Shown piece after piece: positions 37,133 to 50,271 of a stretch of DNA of 64,000 bases (positions are counted from its first letter, which is position 1; each line of letters begins with the position of its first letter). Source of the DNA: Alphaproteobacteria bacterium. Lineage in GTDB: Bacteria; Pseudomonadota; Alphaproteobacteria; Micropepsales; Micropepsaceae. The stretch lies in assembly GCA_025350465.1 (NCBI GenBank), contig JANXXU010000013.1, positions 44,182 through 108,181 on the forward strand, in the 5' to 3' direction. Both the position numbers and the translations under genes were made by a program. Under the pieces are notes generated by a model that searched no databases, was not told the origin of the DNA, and saw only the letters and a list, made by a program, of their open reading frames with translations.

Positions 37133-37651
37133 ATGACGCAGTTATCGAACCCCAACCTAAGCCGCCGGGCATTGCTGGGCGCGACGAGCGTCGTGGGTGT
37201 GCTCGCCGTGATCGGCGGAGCTTGGCGCTTCAACGCAAGCGCCCTCGGCGCCGGCAAGTTCGAGGTCGAGAAGAGCGACGCCGAATGGAAGCGCCTCTTG
37301 AGCCCGGACCAATACGCCGTGCTGCGCCAATCCGGTACGGAGCGCCCGTTCACCAGCCCGCTTGAGCACGAACACCGCAAAGGTATTTTCGACTGCGCCG
37401 GATGCGATCTAGCGCTGTTTTCCTCGACGAATAAATTCGACAGTGGAACGGGCTGGCCGAGCTTTTGGCAGCCGCTGGCGAATGCCGTTACGGAGACGAA
37501 GGACAGCTCGCTGTTCATGGAACGCACGGCCGTCTCGTGCCGGCGTTGCGGCGGGCATCTGGGCCACGTCTTCAACGATGGCCCGAAGCCGACGGGATTG
37601 CGCTATTGTATGAATGGTGTGGCGATGACGTTTAAGCCGACGGCGGCTTGA
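37133..37651 (+). CDS. msrB: Peptide-methionine (R)-S-oxide reductase, probably Tat-exported
   Basis: 172 residues from MTQLSNPNLSRRALLGATSVVGVLAVIGG. A twin-Arg signal (SRRALLG) and hydrophobic stretch suggest Tat export. The SelR/MsrB domain has both zinc pairs (FDCAGCDLALF, VSCRRCGGHLGHVF) and the catalytic Cys in RYCMNGVAM; SGTGWPSFW is the substrate loop. Reduces Met-R-sulfoxide in proteins. Located 28 bp upstream of the fRMsr gene, a two-gene methionine repair unit. Confidence 0.95.
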   Translation: MTQLSNPNLSRRALLGATSVVGVLAVIGGAWRFNASALGAGKFEVEKSDAEWKRLLSPDQYAVLRQSGTERPFTSPLEHEHRKGIFDCAGCDLALFSSTNKFDSGTGWPSFWQPLANAVTETKDSSLFMERTAVSCRRCGGHLGHVFNDGPKPTGLRYCMNGVAMTFKPTAA

Positions 37652-37679
37652 GGCGCGCGTCCGCTTTTGAAGGGCGCCG

Positions 37680-38183
37680 ATGTTTGCAGTCGAGAGACCG
37701 GGCGGAACGAAAGTTGAAATTCACGCCGAGCTGCTGCGCCAAGCCCGGGGGATTCTTGAAGGTGAGCGCGATCCTATTGCCAACGCCGCGAACATCGCAG
37801 CGTTGATTTGGCACGGCCTGCCCGATCTCAATTGGGCGGGCTTCTATTTCCTGAAGCGCAGCGAGCTGGTGCTTGGGCCGTTTCAAGGCAAGCCCGCCTG
37901 CGTTCGGATCGCGGTGGGCAAAGGTGTTTGCGGTACGGCGGTAACGCGTCGCGCGCCGGTTCTCGTGTCGAACGTTCATGAGTTTGCCGGCCACATCGCT
38001 TGCGATTCCGCTTCGAATTCGGAACTTGTCGTGCCCCTTATTCGCGGCGGCAGCGTTGTCGGCGTGCTCGATCTCGACAGCCCAATGTTCGATCGCTTCG
38101 ACGGCGACGACAGCGCGTGCTGTGAAGCTCTCGCCCGACTGTGGGTTGCCGGCAGCGATCCGATGGAGAATCAAAATGCTTGA
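37680..38183 (+). CDS. msrC: Free methionine-(R)-sulfoxide reductase (GAF domain)
   Basis: 167 residues, a single GAF domain. fRMsr features: LPDLNWAGFYFLKRSELVLGPFQGKPACVRIAVGKGVCGTA, and HIACDSASNSELVVPLI with the catalytic Cys, and VVGVLDLDSP. Reduces free Met-R-sulfoxide in the cytoplasm, complementing MsrB. The start is 28 bp after the msrB stop, and its last codons overlap the DUF1272 gene by 8 bp. Confidence 0.92.
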   Translation: MFAVERPGGTKVEIHAELLRQARGILEGERDPIANAANIAALIWHGLPDLNWAGFYFLKRSELVLGPFQGKPACVRIAVGKGVCGTAVTRRAPVLVSNVHEFAGHIACDSASNSELVVPLIRGGSVVGVLDLDSPMFDRFDGDDSACCEALARLWVAGSDPMENQNA

Positions 38184-38424
38184 GCTGCGTCCGAATTGCG
38201 AATGTTGCGATCGAAACTTGCCGCCCTCGGTGAGCGGCGCGATGATCTGTTCCTTCGAGTGTACGTTCTGCGCGACGTGCGCAAGCGGCGTGCTCAAAGG
38301 CCAATGCCCGAATTGCGGCGGCAGTTTGATGCCGCGACCGACCCGCGCGATTACGCTGCTTGCCAAGTTTCCTGCGTCTGACGTGCGTAAACTGAAGCCC
38401 GCCGGCTGCACACCCGCGACATGA
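38176..38424 (+). CDS. DUF1272 zinc-ribbon protein
   Basis: 82 residues from MLELRPNCECCDRNLPPSV; overlaps the fRMsr 3' end by 8 bp. Cysteine pattern CECC...CSFECTFCATC...CPNCGG matches DUF1272. Probably a zinc-binding protein of unknown role; co-translated with msrC. An inverted pair GAGCCGG / CCGGCTC follows about 10 bp later. Confidence 0.92.
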   Translation: MLELRPNCECCDRNLPPSVSGAMICSFECTFCATCASGVLKGQCPNCGGSLMPRPTRAITLLAKFPASDVRKLKPAGCTPAT

Positions 38425-38639
38425 AAGAAGAGCCGGACCGCCCGGTGTTCCAAGCGACCCGGCTCCGTCACGCGAGCACCTGCCGTGTAATGGGTGCCGG
38501 CAGGCGGCTGATTTCCATGGGGGGATAGAAACCAGCTGTCACGCCAGGAGGGGGCCTGGCACTGAAACCCGTTGGGGGAGGCCTCAGCTCTCATTAAATG
38601 GGTACAGGACGCGCATTTCTCAAGCGCGAGGCCCGGCGC

Positions 38640-39527
38640 TCAAAAGCTCCAATTGCGCGCTTCGTCGACCAGAAAATCCCGAAATACCGCCACTCGCTTT
38701 GTGCCTTTGAGATTTTCCGGATAGCACAAATGGACCTCGAATGAGGGGCCCGGCGTGTCGCACATCACGCGCACGAAATCCGCTTTGCCGGCGGCGAAAT
38801 AATCCGGCAGGGCGCCCAAGCCTACGCCTGTCTCGATCGCAGTGCCCATGCCGATGATGTTGTTGACGTAGAGCGCGGCCTTGCGCGGTTCGCCGGCCTT
38901 GCGTCCGACCTCGGCCAGCCAATTGATGTTCCTGAGTTCCGGCGGTGCGTCGCCGTAGACGATGACGGCGTGGGAATCGAGCTCGGCCGGGGAGTTCGGT
39001 TGCCCGCGGCGCCGAATGTAATCTCGCGACGCATAGACGTGGTAATTCACGTCGAACAATTTGCGCTGGATCAGATCGCTCTGCACGGGCTGGCGCATGC
39101 GCAAGGCGATATCGGCCTGGCGCTGAGCAAGATCGAGTTCGCCGTCGTCGATGATTAGCCGAACGTTCACATCCGGGTGCCGCGTGATGAATTTGTGGAG
39201 GCGCGGGGCCAGCCAATAGACGCCGATTCCCGTCGTCGCCGTCACACGCAGGTCGCCACGCGGCACTTCGCGGCTGTCGAGCAACGCTTCTTCGACGCCC
39301 GACAACTGCTCAAAGATCGTCTGCGTCGTGCGAAACAGCAGTTCGCCCTGCTCGGTCAGAATGAGACCGCGCGCATGGCGCGTGAAGAGAGGTACTCTGA
39401 GATCATCCTCGAGCGCGCTGATCTGGCGGCTCACGGCGGATTGGGAGAGGGCCAATTGCTCGCCGGCATGGGTGAAGCTGCCGGCGTGCGCGACGGCGTG
39501 GAAGACGCGAAGCTTATCCAAGTCCAT
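38640..39527 (-). CDS. LysR family transcriptional regulator
   Basis: 295 residues. N-terminal winged HTH: FHAVAHAGSFTHAGEQLALSQSAVSRQISALEDDLRVPLFTRH. The effector domain (about 90-290) is RBS-type with TATTGIGVYWLAPRLHKFITRHPDVNVRLI. It is 39 bp downstream of trxB on the same strand, so the two may be co-transcribed; LysR proteins usually regulate a divergent neighbour, which is not the case here. Effector unknown. Confidence 0.92.
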   Translation of the reverse strand: MDLDKLRVFHAVAHAGSFTHAGEQLALSQSAVSRQISALEDDLRVPLFTRHARGLILTEQGELLFRTTQTIFEQLSGVEEALLDSREVPRGDLRVTATTGIGVYWLAPRLHKFITRHPDVNVRLIIDDGELDLAQRQADIALRMRQPVQSDLIQRKLFDVNYHVYASRDYIRRRGQPNSPAELDSHAVIVYGDAPPELRNINWLAEVGRKAGEPRKAALYVNNIIGMGTAIETGVGLGALPDYFAAGKADFVRVMCDTPGPSFEVHLCYPENLKGTKRVAVFRDFLVDEARNWSF

Positions 39528-39566
39528 ATGACTAACGCCTCAGCTCCAGTTGCGGCGAACGCGCGA

Positions 39567-40532
39567 TTACTCCGCCGCTTCTCTCAGCGTTGCGTGATGG
39601 GCCAGATATTTCTCTGCCTCGAGTGCCGCCATGCAGCCCATGCCGGCGGCAGTCACCGCCTGGCGGAAAATTCGATCTTTGACGTCGCCAGCTGCGAAGA
39701 CGCCGGGAACGGCGGTGCGTGTCGAGTCGGGCTCGGTGACGATGTAGCCGTCGGCGTCCATGTCGATTTGGCCCTTGAACAATTCGGTTGCCGGCACGTG
39801 GCCGATGGCAATGAACACGCCGTCCACCGGCAAATCGCTTAGGGCGCCAGTGTTCACGTCCTGAAGGCTCAGGCCCGTCACCGACTTCGGATCGTTGCTG
39901 CCGTGGACTTCGCCGATCACGCTGTTCCAGACCACCTTGATTTTCGGGTGCGCGAATATGCGGGCTTGCAGCATTTTTTCGGCGCGTAGCGCGTCACGGC
40001 GATGAATCAACGTCACCGAGGTCGCAAAATTCGTCAGGAAAAGCGCTTCCTCGACAGCAGTGTTGCCCCCGCCGACAACGGCGACATCCTTGCCGCGATA
40101 GAAGAAGCCGTCGCACGTGGCACATGCCGAGACACCATGACCTTTGAACATCTCCTCAGACGGGATGCCGAGCCAACGAGCTTGCGCGCCGGTGGCGATG
40201 ATCAACGCATCGCACGTGTAAACCGTGCCGCTATCGCCGATAAGGCGGATCGGGCGCGCGCGTAGGTCGGCGCTGATGATGACATCGTCATTCATTTTTG
40301 CGCCGACGTGTTCGGCCTGTGCCTTCATTTGTTCCATAAGCCAGGGACCTTGGATGGTCCCGGCAAATCCTGGATAGTTTTCCACATCGGTCGTGATGGT
40401 CATTTGGCCGCCCGGCTGAAGCCCAGCCACGATCATTGGCTCCAGCATGGCCCGCGTCGCATAGATCGCCGCCGTATAGCCGGCTGGACCCGAGCCCAGA
40501 ATCAGCACTCGCGAATGAATGGTCGACGTCAT
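39567..40532 (-). CDS. trxB: Thioredoxin reductase
   Basis: 321 residues from MTSTIHSRVLILGSGPAGYTAAIYATRA; the ORF-track extension of 20 residues is Arg-rich and unlikely. FAD-binding GSGPAGYTAAIYAT, active site CATCDGFFYRG, NADPH-binding GGGNTAVEEALFL and HRRDALRA, and the C-terminal GVFAAGDVKDRIFRQAVTAAGMGCMAAL. Low-molecular-weight type. Reduces thioredoxin. Upstream of the LysR gene. Confidence 0.97.
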   Translation of the reverse strand: MTSTIHSRVLILGSGPAGYTAAIYATRAMLEPMIVAGLQPGGQMTITTDVENYPGFAGTIQGPWLMEQMKAQAEHVGAKMNDDVIISADLRARPIRLIGDSGTVYTCDALIIATGAQARWLGIPSEEMFKGHGVSACATCDGFFYRGKDVAVVGGGNTAVEEALFLTNFATSVTLIHRRDALRAEKMLQARIFAHPKIKVVWNSVIGEVHGSNDPKSVTGLSLQDVNTGALSDLPVDGVFIAIGHVPATELFKGQIDMDADGYIVTEPDSTRTAVPGVFAAGDVKDRIFRQAVTAAGMGCMAALEAEKYLAHHATLREAAE

Positions 40533-40754
40533 GCGCCTCACTCTACGATTCGGTTTCACTGTGTAGGTATTGAGCCCGGGGTTCCGGCGCAATCCCTTGA
40601 CGGCCGCTTTCGCGGTTTCGTGTTGATTTTCGTACGAATAGGTAAGTTAGGGCCGGAATATTGCAGTTTTTCGCTTACGCGGCGCGGGCTTGGCGACCGA
40701 GAACATCATTGGAGGCTGGCGCCGCTGTTTCTCCAGCGAGCCCCCGTCTTCGTG

Positions 40755-41726
40755 CTAACCGGCACGCGCATTCATTCGCCGGTTGATCTCAGCAGCGATG
40801 TGGGAAGTCTCTTCGAGCGGCGGATAGCTCCAGGTCTCGATCTTCCCCGAGAAATGCCGCGCGATGCCGCGCGCGATCAAGTTGGCGTGGAGGCGGTCGA
40901 ATTTGGCGGTGCCGCCCGGCAGGTCGATGATGTGAATCGGTCTACCCGTGCTCGCCGGTTCGGTCAGAAGATTCGTCGAATCGCCCGTCACAAGAAACGC
41001 ATCGCAAAGAGCCAATATCGCGAAATAGGGGTTGTCGCCGGTGCCGTCCCAAACGAATGAGCTGGTGCCCTCGAGGGTCTGCTTGATGATGCGCGTTTGC
41101 CCTTCACCCGTTCGTCGCGAGGGAGTAACGATCAGGCTGAAGCCATCGTTTGCCAATTGCTTGAGCCGCGCTGCAAATTGTTCGGCAACGCGCTCGTCGA
41201 ACTGATGCGCGTTGCTATTGCCGCCGATGAGCACGCCGACGCGCGGGTGCTTCAAATGTTGAAACGTCGGGGCCCATTGCGCGGCCGCAGCCTCGAGTTT
41301 CGCACGGGTGACGCCGTTCGGGGCGCCCACGGTCGTAATGACGTTGGGGCCGACGACTTGGTCGTGCTCGGGTGGGATGACGAGATCGAAATGCCGCAAA
41401 GCGACCCGTGGTTTCTGAATGTGGACCGCAAACGTCTTGCCGGCCGAAAGCCGCTTGACGGCAAGGACGAAGGGAATGCTGCGCCAACCGCAATCGATGG
41501 TCAGCCTTGGCCATGGAGGTGCGAATGTCGGGCCGCCTGGGGGTAAAGATTCGAAGGGACGCGGCCACGCCGTCAGAGGGAGCCAGGTCCACGGGGCGCG
41601 CGGCTCGACAATCTTAACCTCAACCGGCAGACCGACTGCTTCGGCCAGACCCACGCATTGATTCACGATCCCCACCCGGGGGTCGCAAACGACCCAGCAG
41701 GCCTCCTTAAGACCAAAGCTATTCAC
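40755..41726 (-). CDS. ELM1 family protein
   Basis: 323 residues. The ELM1 (PF06258) pattern is shown by ACWVVCDPRVGIVNQCVGLAEAVGLP at the N-terminus, KTFAVHIQKPRVALRHFDLVIPPEHDQ in the middle, VGVLIGGNSNAHQFDE and ALCDAFLVTGDSTNLLTEPASTGRPIHIIDLPGG. The plant member affects mitochondrial fission; in bacteria the fold is glycosyltransferase-like and the role is unknown. Divergent from the Lrp gene. Confidence 0.9.
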   Translation of the reverse strand: MNSFGLKEACWVVCDPRVGIVNQCVGLAEAVGLPVEVKIVEPRAPWTWLPLTAWPRPFESLPPGGPTFAPPWPRLTIDCGWRSIPFVLAVKRLSAGKTFAVHIQKPRVALRHFDLVIPPEHDQVVGPNVITTVGAPNGVTRAKLEAAAAQWAPTFQHLKHPRVGVLIGGNSNAHQFDERVAEQFAARLKQLANDGFSLIVTPSRRTGEGQTRIIKQTLEGTSSFVWDGTGDNPYFAILALCDAFLVTGDSTNLLTEPASTGRPIHIIDLPGGTAKFDRLHANLIARGIARHFSGKIETWSYPPLEETSHIAAEINRRMNARAG

Positions 41727-41821
41727 AGTGTTTCGCGATCATGAAATTTTATTGCTGAAATCCCTTGCGACCTGCGCTAGAACGGCGCCGCGCAATATTA
41801 TGACTCCGCCGAGGACGCGTC

Positions 41822-42295
41822 ATGCAGCGGATCAAGCTGGATGCCATAGACCGTCGCATTCTGCACGAACTTCAGGCCAACGGCCGCATTACCAATGTGG
41901 AGTTGTCCAAAAGGGCCAAGATCTCCGCACCCCCCTGTTTAAGGCGGGTGCGCGCCTTGGAGCAAGCGGGCTTTATTCGAGGCTACCATGCCGACCTCGA
42001 TGCCAAGACGCTGGGCTATGAGGTCATGGCTTTTGCTTTCGTCGGACTCTCGAGTCAGGCCGAGCCAGATCTCAAGGCCTTCGAAGCTCAGGTCGCGCAA
42101 TGGCCGATCGTGCGGGAGTGCTACATGATGTCGGGGGAAACCGACTTCATCCTCAAATGCGCGGCGCGCGATTTGAGCGAATGGCAATCCTTTGTCACTG
42201 AAAAGCTGACGGCGGCAAAAAACGTCGCGTCGGTAAAGACAGCGCTGACGATCCGTCCGTCGAAGAAAGATCCGGGCGTGCCGATCGAGGTTTAG
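41822..42295 (+). CDS. Lrp/AsnC family transcriptional regulator
   Basis: 157 residues. HTH: RIKLDAIDRRILHELQANGRITNVELSKRAKISAPPCLRRVRALEQAGFIRGYHADLD, followed by the RAM effector domain (GYEVMAFAFVGLSSQ, VRECYMMSGETDFILKCAARDLSEWQSF). Likely binds an amino acid. Divergent from ELM1 by 95 bp, which it may regulate (inference). Confidence 0.93.
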   Translation: MQRIKLDAIDRRILHELQANGRITNVELSKRAKISAPPCLRRVRALEQAGFIRGYHADLDAKTLGYEVMAFAFVGLSSQAEPDLKAFEAQVAQWPIVRECYMMSGETDFILKCAARDLSEWQSFVTEKLTAAKNVASVKTALTIRPSKKDPGVPIEV

Positions 42296-42304
42296 GCGGC
42301 AGCT

Positions 42305-42748
42305 TCAGTTGGGCCGCGTCTGAAACAGCGCCTCGGCCTGGTTCAGCAAATCGTCGATTTCGACCGGCTTGGCGATGAACCCGTCGGCGTGAAGATCTGC
42401 CACTGCGCGGCTTGCATCGTCCTTATCGGACGCCGTGAAGATCAGCATGCAAGTGTTCTTATTCTTTGCCGATGCGCGCGCGGCGTGACCGACTTCGAGG
42501 CCGTCGACGCCCGGCATGAAAAGGTCGAGCAAGAGAAGGTCGTAGACATTGCGCTCGATCAGCGTGATCGCTTCGGCGCCGGTGGGCGTGGAGTCGACCT
42601 TCGCGCCCGCCATCAAAAAGGCTTCGACCGCGACGTCGAGATTGATCAGGTTGTCGTCGACGACAAGAACCTTCTTGCCGAAAAGCGCGGTGTTGGGCGA
42701 CGCAGAGCCATTTGGTGCGTCAGGTATATTGGCCAGCGTCTTCCGCAT
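42305..42748 (-). CDS. Single-domain response regulator
   Basis: 147 residues: a 20-residue N-terminal tail and one receiver domain. VLVVDDNLINLDVAVEAFLMAG (acidic pair), phosphoacceptor Asp in LLLLDLFMPGVDGLEVG, and the Lys in FIAKPVEIDDLLNQ. No output domain, so probably a phosphorelay intermediate. Divergent from the hybrid kinase at 43111, its likely partner. Confidence 0.93.
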   Translation of the reverse strand: MRKTLANIPDAPNGSASPNTALFGKKVLVVDDNLINLDVAVEAFLMAGAKVDSTPTGAEAITLIERNVYDLLLLDLFMPGVDGLEVGHAARASAKNKNTCMLIFTASDKDDASRAVADLHADGFIAKPVEIDDLLNQAEALFQTRPN

Positions 42749-43110
42749 ATGGGGTTTCTCCGCGCTGTCGGCAAACTACACGTGAGCGCATTTATCGGCC
42801 GTAAACGAAAACGGACGGCAAACGAGTGCTCGGCGCACGCCTGTCATCCGAGCCAGGCATATAGTGAAAGCGCGATTAGCGGCTTAGGCGGCATTGTCGC
42901 TTTGCTGATGTTCGAGCCGATTTGACTGTCAAATTTAGGAAATGTTCGCCTTTCCCGCCAATGATAGACACGGACTGCACGCTGCGCACGCCCGACAGAG
43001 GCGAACGGGGCTCTTGGAATGATCAGTGCGAGCAAATTGCATCTTGTCGCCACTGCGGTATTTGCCGCGCTGGAGCCGGGCATCGACCATTCTCAGCTTG
43101 GCCGCGGCGC

Positions 43111-45048
43111 ATGATCGCGACTTCCAAGGGAGCCTATGAGCAGGCCCGTGAACTTGCGTTGGTCGCCGAGACGACGAGCGATCTGATCACCATCGCCGAT
43201 AAAAACTGGCACATCATTTGGGTCAATCCTGCGTTTGAACGTCTTACGGGATACTCGGCGAGCGAGGTCGTGGGACGCAAATCCTCAGATTTTGGTCTCG
43301 ATCAACTGAGGACGCCGGACGAGTTGAGCGTGATGCTCAAGGCGCTGAACAGCGGCGAAGCAGTCCGCGACGCTTTTGAGTTCACCTCGGCGTCTGGGCA
43401 AAAATACGATCTGGAAGGAATGATCCAACCGGTCAAGGACGATCGCGGCGAGATCTGCAAATTCATAGCCACGCACCGCGATATCACGCAACGCGTCGCC
43501 GTTCTCGCTCGTCTGCGCGAGAGCGAGGCGCGCTACCAGCTTGCGGTTCGGGGTTCGTCCGACGGAATTTGGGACTGGAACATCGCCGAGCAACGGACGT
43601 TCTTTGCGCCGCGGGTGCGTGAGTTGCTGGGCTATGGTCCGGAAGACCAGTTTTCCGACACGATGGAAACCTTTGAAAACGCCCTCCACCCCGACGACAA
43701 GAAACGCGCCCTCGCCGTCATGCGCGCGCATATCAAGCATCGCGAGCTCTATGATATCGACCATCGTCTACGCCTGAAGGACGGTTCCTATCGCTGGTTC
43801 CGTGCTCGCGCTCAAGCGGTATGGGATCGGCGCGGTCGCGCCATCCGAATGGCCGGCAGCATCAGCGACATCGACGATTTGATCCGCAGCCAGAAGCAGG
43901 CAGAGGAAGCAAATCGTCTGAAATCCGAATTCTTGGCCAATATGAGCCATGAAATTCGCACGCCGCTCAACGGCGTGATGGGCATGAGCCAACTTCTCAT
44001 GCGGACACCGCTCGACGACAAGCAGCAAAGATTTGCCAGCACGATCTTATCAGCCTCGAAGTCGCTGCTGGGGCTCATCAACGACATCCTTGATCTGTCC
44101 AAGATCGAATCTGGAATGATGAAACTCGACTGCGCTTGGTTCGACATGACGGAAATCGTCGAGCGGGCGATAACCACGGTCGAGGGCGTCGCCACGTTGA
44201 AAAAGACGCGCGTGCACTGCACGATCGCGCCGGAGTGCCTCGGCTCGTCGAAGGGCGACGGCGAGCGCATCGTTCAGATCTTAGTCAATCTGCTGGGTAA
44301 CGCCCTCAAGTTCACCAACGAGGGCGAAGTGTGGGTGCGGGTCGAATCGGTCGAGGGCGGCTGGACCAAATTCCTCGTCAGCGACTCCGGACCGGGCATT
44401 AAGTCAGAGCAATTGGCGCTGATTTTCGAACGCTTCCGTCAAGTCGACGGCTCAAGCACGCGCAAGTACGGCGGCACCGGCCTCGGTTTGGCAATCTGCA
44501 AAGAACTCGTGACGTTGATGAACGGCAAAATCGGCGTCGAGAGCACGTTGGGCGCAGGCGCGACCTTCTGGCTCACGCTGCCGCTCGAGCGGCAAGCCTT
44601 GGCCATGACGGAAACCTCGGAGGCGAATTCAGAACAGCGCGACGAGGCCTCGTTCCAGGGGAGGCGCGCACTCGTCGCCGAAGACAACATGACAAATCAA
44701 GCCGTCATCACCGAGGCGTTGAAACTGCATGGTTTTTCGGTTTGTCTCGTCGAGAACGGTCTTCAAGCGTTGCGGCGGCTTGAAGCAGAACCGTTCGATG
44801 TCGTTTTCATGGATATTCAGATGCCGGTGATGAATGGTGACGTGGCGCTGCAGAAAATTCGGAACTCCGGTGCGCCATTTGCAGACATTCCTATCGTGGT
44901 CGTTACGGCAAGCGCGATGAAGGGCATGGAGGAAAAATTCTTGGATCTTGGGGCCGATGCCTACATTTCTAAGCCCGTCGATCTCAAGGAATTGAGCGTC
45001 GCGATCGCCAAAGTCATGAGCGGCGTCGCCGCCAGGCGCGCGGCCTAG
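43111..45048 (+). CDS. PAS-PAS hybrid histidine kinase with C-terminal receiver
   Basis: 645 residues from [24 protein letters not shown]. Two PAS domains (about 15-130: [31 protein letters not shown]; about 145-265: [26 protein letters not shown], with [10 protein letters not shown]), HisKA ([23 protein letters not shown]), HATPase ([36 protein letters not shown]) and a receiver ([13 protein letters not shown], phosphoacceptor in [16 protein letters not shown]). I prefer the 43111 ATG because the upstream residues of the ORF-track version are Cys-rich and unprotein-like. Confidence 0.9.
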   Translation: MIATSKGAYEQARELALVAETTSDLITIADKNWHIIWVNPAFERLTGYSASEVVGRKSSDFGLDQLRTPDELSVMLKALNSGEAVRDAFEFTSASGQKYDLEGMIQPVKDDRGEICKFIATHRDITQRVAVLARLRESEARYQLAVRGSSDGIWDWNIAEQRTFFAPRVRELLGYGPEDQFSDTMETFENALHPDDKKRALAVMRAHIKHRELYDIDHRLRLKDGSYRWFRARAQAVWDRRGRAIRMAGSISDIDDLIRSQKQAEEANRLKSEFLANMSHEIRTPLNGVMGMSQLLMRTPLDDKQQRFASTILSASKSLLGLINDILDLSKIESGMMKLDCAWFDMTEIVERAITTVEGVATLKKTRVHCTIAPECLGSSKGDGERIVQILVNLLGNALKFTNEGEVWVRVESVEGGWTKFLVSDSGPGIKSEQLALIFERFRQVDGSSTRKYGGTGLGLAICKELVTLMNGKIGVESTLGAGATFWLTLPLERQALAMTETSEANSEQRDEASFQGRRALVAEDNMTNQAVITEALKLHGFSVCLVENGLQALRRLEAEPFDVVFMDIQMPVMNGDVALQKIRNSGAPFADIPIVVVTASAMKGMEEKFLDLGADAYISKPVDLKELSVAIAKVMSGVAARRAA

Positions 45049-45059
45049 AGGCACGAACG

Positions 45060-46292
45060 ATGTCGACATTTTCGCTGACGAGAACGCAAGAGCAACGGCT
45101 GAAGCAGGCGTTGCTCGGGGACGAGAAACTCGGCGCCTCCGAGTTGCGCGTCATCAACACGGACGTTTACAAAGAGCGCCTTGGAGCGGAATGGTTCAAG
45201 TATAAGAGCATCATCAACGCTTATGCGATCCAAGCGATCAAAGCCAATTTAGACGCTGACGATATCTTCGTGCCGACCAAGCATGGCTTCGCCGTCTTCT
45301 TTTTCTCCTCCAGCGAGGAGAAAGTCGCGGCTACCTCCGAAACAATGGCGCAGGAGCTTTCGCGGCTGCTCGGCGGAGAGAAGGTCTTCCAAGATCCGCC
45401 GGTGAGCTGCTCGGCGCGCGCTATGACGCGTGCGGACCTCGTCAACGAAATCGACATCGATCTTGGCTTGGGTCTGCAGCGCGCACCGCGAGCTGTCGTC
45501 GCCGAGCCCATTTTGAGGATCGATACGCCAACGCCTGCAGCAAGCGGGCGGGCGGCATCCGGCTATTGGCCATTGTGGCACGCCAAGGCCCAACGCGTGG
45601 TCGGTTGTATCAGCGAGCCGGAGAATGCCGGACCGCTGATGAACGACCCAAAATACTATGAAAGCGCCATTCAACATTTGCGCTACGACCTCGACACGTT
45701 CAACCTCGTTCTGCGCGACGTCTACAAGCTCTACAAGAGCGGTGAGACCGCGGTCATCATGTTCTCGATCAATTTCAAGAGCTTCTGCGCGCCGGAATTC
45801 AACAAGGAGTATTTGCTGGCGCTGCGTCAAACACCGGCGAATCTCTTGCCCTATCTGTTGCCGCGATTCGTCCGCATGCCGCCCGGCGCACCCAACACGT
45901 TGATCGCGACCAAGGCGCAGGCGCTATCGTCCATCTTCAAAAAGGTCGCGTTGCAAGCGCCGCTTGAGGGCGATCTGCGACGTTTCGAATATACGGCCTG
46001 CACCGTTCTCGCGACCTCGGTCAAAGAAGCAACGCGCGTCTCTCGACTCCCCGCCGTTGCGCAGCAGAGCATTGCGCCGCTTCTGGCGGGGTTCGTTCAG
46101 ACAGCCAAGAGCATGCGTTACGGTGCGCTGATTACCGGCGTCGACACTCAAGAAGCATTCGGATCGGCGCTGCAAGCCAAAGCCGACTTCGTCTCGGGCG
46201 CGGTCGTTGGTCCGTTGGCGCACCTCCCCGGCTCGCAATTCCATTTGACCGCGGACGAGATTCGCGCGACGCCACGTCAGAAGGCGGGTTGA
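45060..46292 (+). CDS. Hypothetical protein, possible degenerate GGDEF-EAL output protein
   Basis: 410 residues, 11 bp after the hybrid kinase. No catalytic motif of a cyclic-di-GMP enzyme survives, but spacing resembles them: DDIFVPTKHGFAVFFFSSSEEKVAATSETMAQEL sits where a GGDEF RxGGDEF strand would be, and TAVIMFSINFKSFCAPEFNKEYL plus ALITGVDTQEAFGSALQAKADFVSGAVVGPLAHL resemble the beta-strands and C-terminus of an EAL domain. The middle (FCAPEF to NTLIATKAQ) has no EAL or DDFG motif. If right, it would bind or relay rather than hydrolyse. Alternative: unrelated fold. Confidence 0.5.
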   Translation: MSTFSLTRTQEQRLKQALLGDEKLGASELRVINTDVYKERLGAEWFKYKSIINAYAIQAIKANLDADDIFVPTKHGFAVFFFSSSEEKVAATSETMAQELSRLLGGEKVFQDPPVSCSARAMTRADLVNEIDIDLGLGLQRAPRAVVAEPILRIDTPTPAASGRAASGYWPLWHAKAQRVVGCISEPENAGPLMNDPKYYESAIQHLRYDLDTFNLVLRDVYKLYKSGETAVIMFSINFKSFCAPEFNKEYLLALRQTPANLLPYLLPRFVRMPPGAPNTLIATKAQALSSIFKKVALQAPLEGDLRRFEYTACTVLATSVKEATRVSRLPAVAQQSIAPLLAGFVQTAKSMRYGALITGVDTQEAFGSALQAKADFVSGAVVGPLAHLPGSQFHLTADEIRATPRQKAG

Positions 46293-46296
46293 GGCG

Positions 46297-46770
46297 CTAC
46301 TTGAACTCGACCTTGGTGACTTCGTAGGAGCGGCCGCCGGAGGGCGTGTTGACTTCGGCGGTGTCGCCGGTGGTCTTGCCGATCAAAGCGCGGGCCAAGG
46401 GCGAAGAAATCGAGATGCGGCCCTTGGCGAAATCGGCCTCCAGATCGCCGACGATCTGATACTTCGCCTTTTGTTCGGTGTCTTCGTCGATGAGCGTAAC
46501 CGTCGCGCCGAATTTGACGACCTTGCCGGAGAGCTTGGAAACGTCGATCACCTGCGCGCGCGAGAGCTTGTCTTCGAGCTCCATCACGCGGCCTTCGATA
46601 AAGCTCTGACGTTCCTTCGCGGAATGATATTCGGCGTTCTCCGAAAGGTCGCCGTGCTGGCGCGCCTCGGCGATCGCTCTGATCACCGCCGGACGCTCAG
46701 TCCCCTTCAAATGCTTGATCTCGGTTTCCAGGGCGGTGTAGCCCGCCGCCGTCATGGGAATTTTTTCCAT
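46297..46770 (-). CDS. greA: Transcription elongation factor GreA
   Basis: 157 residues from [23 protein letters not shown]. The N-terminal coiled coil with the acidic tip ([35 protein letters not shown]) stimulates transcript cleavage by stalled RNA polymerase, and the C-terminal FKBP-like domain has [33 protein letters not shown]. Normal length. Lies 234 bp downstream of carB; the same order occurs in other alphaproteobacteria. The ORF-track start adds 52 residues of leader. Confidence 0.97.
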   Translation of the reverse strand: MEKIPMTAAGYTALETEIKHLKGTERPAVIRAIAEARQHGDLSENAEYHSAKERQSFIEGRVMELEDKLSRAQVIDVSKLSGKVVKFGATVTLIDEDTEQKAKYQIVGDLEADFAKGRISISSPLARALIGKTTGDTAEVNTPSGGRSYEVTKVEFK

Positions 46771-47004
46771 CGGCACTCTGCCTTGTCCTTGGTCGTACCA
46801 CTGACAACAAATTCGCAAGGCCTTGGAGGTACGACCGCCCAAGGCCTCAAACCGTTCGTCGCTCGCCAGAAAGTCGGTTGCGCGGTGTTCGCGTGAGTCT
46901 TTCAACCCCAAACGACGCACCAGCAAAATCTAAAGCCGATGCGCCCAAAATTCAAGTATCTTCAACGCTAACGAAAACGTCATGAAACCTTTTAGATCAA
47001 GGCG

Positions 47005-50271
<3,267 letters not shown>

